This document shows, piece by piece, positions 1 through 5,248 of a DNA stretch of 12,612 nt. The DNA is from CAKSEI01 sp964403505 (GTDB lineage Bacteria > Bacillota > Clostridia > Oscillospirales > CAG-272), in NCBI GenBank assembly GCA_964403505.1, contig CAYOFP010000031.1, forward strand, positions 1 through 12,612, in the 5' to 3' direction. The position numbers and the translations under genes are program-made. The notes beneath the pieces are model-generated. The model ran no database searches, was not told the DNA's origin, and was given only the letters and a program-made list of their open reading frames with translations. Each line of letters starts with the position of its first letter. Position 1 is the first letter of the stretch.

Positions 1-2195
1 ATTTCACGTTCGTCGTCGGTCAGGTCGCCGAGGGAGAGTGTGAACTCGACCGGCTCGTCCTTGAGGACGTATGCCGTGATCTTTTCTGCCTTCTCTGCGA
101 CCGCTTTTTTGATATCGGGAACATAGATGACATCGCCGTCATCAAATGGGATATCGCCGTCGATCACAAACGGGAGCATGCCCCAGTTGATGAGATTGCT
201 ACGGTAACGCTTTGTTGCGTATTCGTGTGCAATATTTGCCGCACCGCCGAGCACTCTCTGACAGGATGCCGCCTGCTCACGTGCACTGCCGTCGCCCGGC
301 TTGTTTGCGTATACGACGCTTCCTATGCTGATATCGTCCGGCATTTCGCCTTTTATCTTTTTCAGCTTATCGGCATAGCGTGCGAGCAAAGCGGGCGATT
401 CGCCGTCCCGGCGTGCTTTTTCCTCAGTATATACCGCCTTTGCTTTGTTTACGTATTCAGGCACCTTGCGTGACAGAGTGAATTCTGCGAGCTTCAGGGG
501 ATTCGAGCGGTAGGACGATGTCTCACCCGAGGGGATGAGCTCGTCTGTCGTGGTGACAGGGTCGTTTATGACTGCCGTGACGCCGAGTAGGATATCCTCA
601 GTCAAGGGTATCATCTCGGGCCAGTCGGTGATATTCGGGCCGAATTTGAGCTCTTTTGACGGGTCGGCTTTGCCGTATCCGTTGTACAGACGGTTCTGAT
701 ATACGGTATCATCGAAATGATACGGCTTGTTCGAGTATTCGATATCGAGCTCTGTTGCAGGAGTGAGGATGCCGCCGTTTGCCGCTGTCGCCGCAATGGA
801 GCGTGCGTCCATGAGTGCGACCGATGCGATCTGCGCGTTGGTCGGCTTGCTTCCCTCACGGTTGGGGAAGTTTCTCGTCGAATGACGGATGGAGAGTCCT
901 CCGTTCGGAGGAACGTCGCCTGCGCCGAAGCAAGGACCGCAGAATGCCGTGCGTATCGTCGCACCTGCCGCCATCAGGTCGGTGGCACATCCGTTTCTCA
1001 TCAGCTCCATATATACAGGCTGAGACGCAGGGTATACCGACAGAGCGAACGAGCCGTTGCCGATATTGCCGCCGCGGAGAATGTCCGCCGCCGCAACGAG
1101 GTTATCGTAGATACCGCCTGCGCATCCGGCGATGACGCCCTGATCGACCTGTACTCTGCCGTCGGGCGTGACTTTATCTGCGAGATTCAAGTGAATGGAT
1201 TTATTATCGAGCTGTTTTTCTGCCTCTGTCTCGCACAGATGCAGAATATCTTTTGCATTTTCGTTTAATTCTTTTATCGTATAGACGTTGCTCGGGTGGA
1301 AGGGCAGAGCGATCATTGGCTCGACCTTTGAGAGGTCGATGATGACTGCGCCGTCATAGTATGCCGTGCCGTTCGGCGAGAGCTTCTTATAGTCCTCGGG
1401 ACGGTTATGTATTTTAAAGTATTTTTCCGTCTCCTCGTCTGTTTCCCATATGGAGGAGAGGCAGGTCGTCTCGGTCGTCATGACGTCGATGCCGCAACGA
1501 TAGTCGATGGGCAGATTTGCTATGCCGTCGCCGATGAACTCGAGCACCTTGTTTTTCACAAAGCCCGATGCAAAGGTTGCACCGATGAGGGCGAGCGCCA
1601 CGTCCTGAGGGCCGACGCCGGGTCTCGGCGAACCTGTCAGATATACCGCAATGACTTTCGGCATATCGATATCGTAGGTTCTCTTTAAAAGTTGTTTTAC
1701 AAGCTCAGGTCCACCCTCGCCGATCGCCATCGTGCCGAGAGCGCCGTAGCGTGTGTGGCTGTCAGAGCCGAGTATCATCTTGCCGCAGGACGCCATCTTC
1801 TCACGCATAAAGGAGTGGATGACCGCCTGATGCGCAGGGACGTATATGCCGCCGTATTTTTCCGCTGCGGAAAGTCCGAATACATGATCGTCCTCGTTGA
1901 TCGTGCCGCCGACAGCGCACAGGCTGTTATGGCAGTTCGTGAGTACATAGGGTATCGGAAATTCCGTCAGGCCGCTCGCACGTGCAGTCTGGATGATGCC
2001 GACATATGTAATATCGTGTGACGCCATAGCGTCAAATTTGATTTTCAGTTTTTCATCGCTTTCCGATGTGTTATGGCGTGTCAGAATGGAATATGCCATG
2101 GTATTTTTCCTCGCCTCGTCAGGCGAAAGAGCACATACCTCAGTGAGTTTTCCGTTTTCGTAATAAACACCGCCATTAATAAGTTGTGTTGCCAT
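1..2195 (-). CDS. YbhJ-like aconitase-superfamily hydratase (C-terminus cut by window edge)
   Basis: The frame is open from the ATG at 2195 to the window edge, about 731 codons; E. coli YbhJ is about 750 aa, so only a short C-terminal tail is missing. The translation has the aconitase-fold signatures in order: TNCHNSLCAVGG (residues 86-97), GSDSHTRYGALG (143-154), a first cysteine in AGCAGGIYDN (C358), and the pair in FCGPCFGAG (C419, C422). These three cysteines match the [4Fe-4S] ligands of aconitases. The last part resembles the mobile swivel domain. The family is cytosolic and would add or remove water on a hydroxy-acid; the substrate of YbhJ-type members is not established to my knowledge. 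A strong AAAGGAG (2204-2210) lies 8 nt before the ATG, and the previous gene ends 17 nt upstream, so it is the distal gene of the cassette operon. Its metabolic link to the upstream genes is unclear. Family assignment is confident; substrate is not. Confidence 0.9.
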   Translation of the reverse strand, partial: MATQLINGGVYYENGKLTEVCALSPDEARKNTMAYSILTRHNTSESDEKLKIKFDAMASHDITYVGIIQTARASGLTEFPIPYVLTNCHNSLCAVGGTINEDDHVFGLSAAEKYGGIYVPAHQAVIHSFMREKMASCGKMILGSDSHTRYGALGTMAIGEGGPELVKQLLKRTYDIDMPKVIAVYLTGSPRPGVGPQDVALALIGATFASGFVKNKVLEFIGDGIANLPIDYRCGIDVMTTETTCLSSIWETDEETEKYFKIHNRPEDYKKLSPNGTAYYDGAVIIDLSKVEPMIALPFHPSNVYTIKELNENAKDILHLCETEAEKQLDNKSIHLNLADKVTPDGRVQVDQGVIAGCAGGIYDNLVAAADILRGGNIGNGSFALSVYPASQPVYMELMRNGCATDLMAAGATIRTAFCGPCFGAGDVPPNGGLSIRHSTRNFPNREGSKPTNAQIASVALMDARSIAATAANGGILTPATELDIEYSNKPYHFDDTVYQNRLYNGYGKADPSKELKFGPNITDWPEMIPLTEDILLGVTAVINDPVTTTDELIPSGETSSYRSNPLKLAEFTLSRKVPEYVNKAKAVYTEEKARRDGESPALLARYADKLKKIKGEMPDDISIGSVVYANKPGDGSAREQAASCQRVLGGAANIAHEYATKRYRSNLINWGMLPFVIDGDIPFDDGDVIYVPDIKKAVAEKAEKITAYVLKDEPVEFTLSLGDLTDDERE

Positions 2196-2212
2196 TTATG
2201 TATCTCCTTTGG

Positions 2213-3265
2213 TTAATTGCGTTTGGTTATGGTGACTGTGCAGCCGGTCACCGTTACCACGGTGCCTGCCGGCAGGGAAATGCTGTTTACCTTCTGCGCA
2301 TAGTTGCCGCCGTTATCGGCAGGCCCCATCATTTCGTCGATGCCTCCGCCTGTTTCCGCATTGGACGATGTGACCGTGCCATAGCCGGATACGATTGCAA
2401 AATCGTATGTTCCCGATTCAAAATCATCGCCTGCGATATGTGTTCCCGGTGTGAGGGTATAGACCGTATCGCCTGACGAGGTCTGAGATGCACCTATTTC
2501 CGGCTTTGTAAGATAGGAAATCCTGAGTATCAGACTGCCTGTTACGGTGATGCTCGTGCCGCTGCTCAGCACTATATTTTCGGAATATTTTGTATACGAG
2601 TTGGCAGTGCCGAATGTCGGGTTTTGTAATGAGCCGTTCGAGGTGGAGATGCTTCCCGTTCCGGACATTGCTGTCAGGTCTGCTGTACCGGAAGGGATGT
2701 CCGCACCGATCAGGTAGACACCTGCGTTTATCTCATGCTCTTCGTAGTAGTTTGTATTTGGGGTAGTTGGCTTCACATCGGGTGTCGGCTGCACGGGGCT
2801 CTGACTCGGCTCCGGTGCGTTCTGACTTTCATCGGGCGTTGGCTGTGCGGGACTTTGGCTCGGCTCCTGCGCCGGTGTGGACGGTTGATTTGCCGATGAC
2901 GGAGAGTCCGTGCCCGTTGTTCCGCCTGGCTGTGCACCCGCATCTGAGCCCTGCTCAGGCGATGACGGCTCGACCGAAGGGGCGAGCGACTCTGCAGAGG
3001 GAATCTTATCTGCGTCGATATTACCTGTATCGCACCCTTTGACGATCAGGACGATCACGATAATAAGAGCGCATACTGCAATCCAGAATCCGAGTTTTGT
3101 ATATATCGGTCGGTTGACTTTTCTGCGATTGTGAGAATTGCGCTGTCCGCCGGATGTCCGCCGCCGGCTGTTCTGCGCCGGCCGCCTCGGGGAGGCGTAT
3201 GTGCCGTAGCCTGCGTCACGGCTGTGTCCGTTCCGGTTATTTGAGTTTCTTCCTTTATTAGCCAT
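2213..3265 (-). CDS. Single-pass membrane protein with two copies of an extracellular beta domain
   Basis: 350 aa, not assignable to a named protein. Residues 1-55 are strongly basic and Asn/Arg-rich (cytoplasmic by the positive-inside rule). One hydrophobic helix spans about 59-76, followed by a Pro/Ser/Thr/Gln-rich linker (about 85-172) containing an 18-aa tandem repeat with PSQSPxQPTPD. The exterior part holds two related modules, about 179-251 and 271-348. Each begins like GVYLIGADIPSGT or GTHIAGDDFESGT and ends in a strand such as LSSGTSITVTGSLILRI or LPAGTVVTVTGCTVTIT, indicating an internal duplication. Such modules occur at the ends of other Firmicute membrane proteins. The start overlaps the stop of the peptidase gene by 8 nt (ATGGCTAA), and only a weak AGGA precedes it, so translation is probably coupled. 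No catalytic motif is visible; a surface sensor or binding protein is inference. Confidence 0.85.
   Translation of the reverse strand: MANKGRNSNNRNGHSRDAGYGTYASPRRPAQNSRRRTSGGQRNSHNRRKVNRPIYTKLGFWIAVCALIIVIVLIVKGCDTGNIDADKIPSAESLAPSVEPSSPEQGSDAGAQPGGTTGTDSPSSANQPSTPAQEPSQSPAQPTPDESQNAPEPSQSPVQPTPDVKPTTPNTNYYEEHEINAGVYLIGADIPSGTADLTAMSGTGSISTSNGSLQNPTFGTANSYTKYSENIVLSSGTSITVTGSLILRISYLTKPEIGASQTSSGDTVYTLTPGTHIAGDDFESGTYDFAIVSGYGTVTSSNAETGGGIDEMMGPADNGGNYAQKVNSISLPAGTVVTVTGCTVTITKRN
2776..2868 (-). repeat. Two-copy 54-bp-period repeat in the Pro-rich linker
   Basis: Copies begin at 2776 and 2830 (54-bp period, 18 codons) and share about 39 bp starting catcgggygtyggctg on the plus strand. Several differences are silent. 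They encode the repeated PSQSPxQPTPD segment of the extracytoplasmic linker, which could vary in copy number between strains. Confidence 0.7.
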
Positions 3266-3725
3266 TTTTTACGATCCTATGCTTTATTTTTGATAAAAAA
3301 GCGTGTAGCTTGGTCTTTATTTTCTTTTTACGCCGTCTGTGCGGCAGTGTTTGTATATATTTAAGGAGCTCCGGATCGTCACGTTCTACGTGCTTTCCGT
3401 CACGGTTTATGGCGCATACCATGGCGACGATCTGTTCTTTTTTTATTCCGTACTCGAATTTATACTGGTTATCGCCGCACATGACATATGCCCCGTCCTG
3501 TTCGCCGACGATGCGATGGAGCACATATGAGCCATTCGTTCTCTGATACAGGGCGATATCGCCTGTCGCTATCCCGTCGGGAGGACACAGCTCGACGCTG
3601 TCTATCCCCTCGCGGAGCAGAGGCATCATGCTCGTTCCACGCGGTATAAATGTGAAAATGCCGCCGGATGAAAGCGCCTTGTCAATGAGGGGGCGCATCT
3701 GCGCGACGGTCATGATCTTATTCAA
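3258..3725 (-). CDS. S24/S26 (signal-peptidase-like) serine peptidase
   Basis: About 155 aa from a TTG at 3725. The motif order is that of the S26 type I signal peptidase fold: PRGTSMMPLL around a candidate nucleophile Ser32, then VLHRIV with His70 where bacterial SPases carry Lys, then CGDNQ (83-87). His at this place is the SipW/Sec11-like (S26B) arrangement. Unlike true signal peptidases there is no transmembrane helix; the C-terminus (about 129-155) is very basic and could be an amphipathic membrane-binding tail. An ATG at 3788 is open but would overlap the PqqD gene by about 70 nt. The ATG at 3713 follows the pqqD-like stop by 4 nt but has no nearby Shine-Dalgarno, whereas AGGAGG sits 9 nt before the TTG. 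Either TTG or ATG 3713 is plausible. Proteases of this type beside PqqD/HPr-kinase-like genes are commonly annotated, but the target is unknown. Confidence 0.82.
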   Translation of the reverse strand: MNKIMTVAQMRPLIDKALSSGGIFTFIPRGTSMMPLLREGIDSVELCPPDGIATGDIALYQRTNGSYVLHRIVGEQDGAYVMCGDNQYKFEYGIKKEQIVAMVCAINRDGKHVERDDPELLKYIQTLPHRRRKKKIKTKLHAFLSKIKHRIVKNG

Positions 3726-3981
3726 GTACGCCTGCCTCCTCAAGGGTATGAATGAAAGCCTCCGCACTTGTGTCTGCGGTCTTTTCATCGACTTCGTATT
3801 CGTCCGTCAGGGCCTTTGTGATCTCGGGAAGCGTCGCGCCCTTTTCGAGCATGTCCCATATGAATTTTCCGCTGTCGTTGAGTGTTATCATATTTTTGAA
3901 TGTGAGCGAGAGCTCGCCGGTGGCGATCACAATGTTTTCTCCGCCTACACGACTGACCAAAAAGCCTTTTTTAATCTTCAT
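3718..3981 (-). CDS. PqqD-family protein (RRE-like peptide-binding fold)
   Basis: 87 aa, the usual length for a stand-alone PqqD. The sequence KGFLVSRVGGENIVI...LTFKNMITLNDSGKFIWDMLEKGAT followed by ITKALTDEYEVDEKTADTSAEAFIHTLEEAGVL has the family pattern: a beta hairpin, the conserved LNxSGxxIW turn (34-42) and a C-terminal winged-helix-like pair. PqqD proteins bind leader peptides of ribosomally made, modified peptides and present them to a partner enzyme; in PQQ synthesis the partner is the radical SAM enzyme PqqE. No radical SAM gene is visible here. The ATG has AGGAG 6 nt upstream and overlaps the end of the kinase-like gene by 11 nt, so the two are probably co-translated. The peptide client is unknown; the first gene of the operon is one candidate. 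Confidence 0.88.
   Translation of the reverse strand: MKIKKGFLVSRVGGENIVIATGELSLTFKNMITLNDSGKFIWDMLEKGATLPEITKALTDEYEVDEKTADTSAEAFIHTLEEAGVLE
3735..3740 (-). promoter_or_regulatory. Ribosome binding site favouring a TTG start
   Basis: A perfect AGGAGG on the minus strand lies 9 nt before TTG 3725 and 21 nt before the first downstream in-frame ATG (3713). It is inside the end of the PqqD-family gene. The spacing fits the TTG and is too long for the ATG. Confidence 0.55.
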
Positions 3982-4687
3982 TTCCTACTCCTGTGATGGT
4001 TTTATATGTCATATGTGCCGCCTCCTCGGATATATTGCATCCGAGCCGCCAAGTGTCGGCATATTCGAGCATACTGTTTGTCATTTCGAGCGTTTTTGCG
4101 AGGCGCTCAGCGTCATTCGGGCGTAATATCTGATGCATCAGCTCAATTGCTGCAGTCTTTTTCGGCAGAGGCTCGATAAAATTATGTTTCGATCGCTCGA
4201 TAAAGATGATCCCCTTCAGCGGAGCGCATCTATTTTTGCTCCAGCGTTCCTTTCCGCACCAGGGAGAGCCGCATGCATACGGCACGCCGTCCTTCATGCG
4301 GATTATGGGCTTGTCGCCGTTGATGATATCCATGCGATCGCCGAGTACGCTACGCAAAAGCCTTGTATGGGTCGATTTTCCCGTGCCGCTCGGCGCAGTG
4401 ATCGCATATCCTGTTCCGTCTATGGTAAAGGATGAGGCATGCATGATAAATGCATCATGCTCGGGTAGGGAAAGGCCGATCTTGCGGTATGCGCATATGC
4501 TCTCGCAATAGCCCCTCGAGTATACGCCGTTCGGTCCTTCCTGCTCGCAGTCGATCTCCTCGTCGCTGACAGTTACGGTTATTGTCGGCGTGCCCTCATC
4601 GCACCTGTATGCCTCGCACTGCTTGTGGATATAGTCGTATTTACAGTTTATTTCTATTACAAATCCAGCTATCTTATATAAAGACAT
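3971..4687 (-). CDS. HPr-kinase-like P-loop protein
   Basis: 238 aa. The core is the HprK/PEP-carboxykinase-type nucleotide fold: an H83-A-S beta region, Walker A APSGTGKST (98-106), an acidic site in INGDKPII (D125), then CGSPWCGKERWSKN (139-152). The protein is shorter than true HprK (about 310 aa) and lacks its N-terminal domain, so phosphorylation of HPr itself is unlikely. Related stand-alone kinases occur in lasso peptide clusters (the paeninodin type), where they phosphorylate the precursor C-terminus; whether this one acts on a peptide, protein or small molecule is unknown. The ATG is 2 nt after the stop of the preceding gene, with no Shine-Dalgarno, so it likely depends on translational coupling. 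It overlaps the downstream PqqD gene. No membrane segment is visible; a cytosolic role is expected. Confidence 0.88.
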   Translation of the reverse strand: MSLYKIAGFVIEINCKYDYIHKQCEAYRCDEGTPTITVTVSDEEIDCEQEGPNGVYSRGYCESICAYRKIGLSLPEHDAFIMHASSFTIDGTGYAITAPSGTGKSTHTRLLRSVLGDRMDIINGDKPIIRMKDGVPYACGSPWCGKERWSKNRCAPLKGIIFIERSKHNFIEPLPKKTAAIELMHQILRPNDAERLAKTLEMTNSMLEYADTWRLGCNISEEAAHMTYKTITGVGNED

Positions 4688-4689
4688 TA

Positions 4690-5211
4690 TTATTTACCGA
4701 ATGGTACAGGGGGGAGCTCGATTCCGCCTGTTGCGTTGGTTGGTATAGTTTGGTCGTTTTCCGTGGGATCAGGACGTTCCGTTTCACTCCCGGAGGTCGG
4801 TTCATTGTCCTTCTCACTCCCGGAGGTCGGTTTGTTTTTATTCTCACTCTCGGAGGGATCGTCTTCTATTGTGGGATAGGGGATAAACTCTCCTTCACCC
4901 CATGTATCGTCCGATACTTTGTCCGATACGCTCGGTTCGGCATCCGTTATGATCCATCCGTTTCCTTTTGCGTCGGTCTCGTATGCCGTGCCGTCTTGCG
5001 AGACGATATTTCCCGACGGGTCTGTCGAGTAGGTGTTGCCTTGCACATCGGTGACGCCCGTTCCGCTTTCGTCGGAGGCGAATTTGTTATCCGGTTCCGG
5101 TTTATCGCTTACCTTTTCCTTCAGGAAAAAGATGGAACATATGACAGCGATGATTATGATGACGGCGAGCGCCGTGAATACCAGGGTCTTATTTTTAAAT
5201 AAATTCTTCAT
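4690..5211 (-). CDS. Single-pass membrane-anchored acidic repeat protein, first gene of the PqqD cassette
   Basis: 173 aa, not recognised. A short basic N-terminus (KNLFKNK) is followed by one hydrophobic helix at about 10-30 and an acidic, low-complexity exterior. Residues 53-84 hold repeats of a TDxxGNxYxTD type. Residues 126-145 hold a 10-aa tandem repeat, PTSGSE with spacers. The C-terminus is TGGIELPPVPFGK. There is no LPXTG signal, lipobox or enzymatic motif. The ATG is the only Met in the protein, so the start is well supported, yet no Shine-Dalgarno precedes it; a consensus promoter places +1 on this ATG. It is 2 nt upstream of the kinase-like gene. It could be the client of the PqqD/kinase/peptidase trio or a membrane scaffold for it; both are inference. 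Confidence 0.82.
   Translation of the reverse strand: MKNLFKNKTLVFTALAVIIIIAVICSIFFLKEKVSDKPEPDNKFASDESGTGVTDVQGNTYSTDPSGNIVSQDGTAYETDAKGNGWIITDAEPSVSDKVSDDTWGEGEFIPYPTIEDDPSESENKNKPTSGSEKDNEPTSGSETERPDPTENDQTIPTNATGGIELPPVPFGK
4781..4860 (-). repeat. 30-bp tandem repeat (about 2.7 copies)
   Basis: Units begin at 4781, 4811 and 4841, sharing tcactcycggagg on the plus strand; the first two also share tcggtt, and the third diverges after its first 16 bases. The exact 30-bp period is in frame and encodes the 10-aa repeat with PTSGSE in the acidic stalk. Copy number could change by slippage without breaking the frame. Confidence 0.75.
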
Positions 5212-5217
5212 ATTACT

Positions 5218-5246
5218 ATTTTACAACAAATGACCGTTTGTGTCAA
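5218..5246 (-). promoter_or_regulatory. Sigma-A promoter of the PqqD cassette; predicted leaderless start
   Basis: On the minus strand a perfect TTGACA (5246-5241), a 17-nt spacer and TAAAAT (5223-5218) form a near-consensus promoter. Exactly 6 nt separate the -10 box from the ATG at 5211, which places the usual +1 on the A of that codon. The -35 box starts 3 nt past the stop codon of the upstream SLH gene. No terminator is seen before it, so read-through may also contribute. Confidence 0.7.
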
Positions 5247-5248
5247 TG

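Noticed and set aside
717..1268. Plus-strand open frame of 183 codons
   Set aside because: It is antisense to the hydratase, including its cluster cysteines; the composition (Arg/Cys-rich) is typical of a shadow frame.
2776..2868. Possible CRISPR-like repeat
   Set aside because: Only two degenerate units in frame within a Pro-rich coding linker, without spacers of independent sequence.
3971..4687. True HPr(Ser) kinase/phosphorylase (hprK)
   Set aside because: The N-terminal HprK domain is missing and the P-loop context APSGTGKST with INGDKP is of the stand-alone HprK-like type; ptsH-regulation genes are not nearby.
4582..5202. Plus-strand open frame of 206 codons with hydrophobic stretches
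   Set aside because: It lies antisense to the first cassette gene and the end of the kinase-like gene, has no ribosome site, and mirrors their low-complexity repeats. The minus-strand frames carry the recognisable domains.
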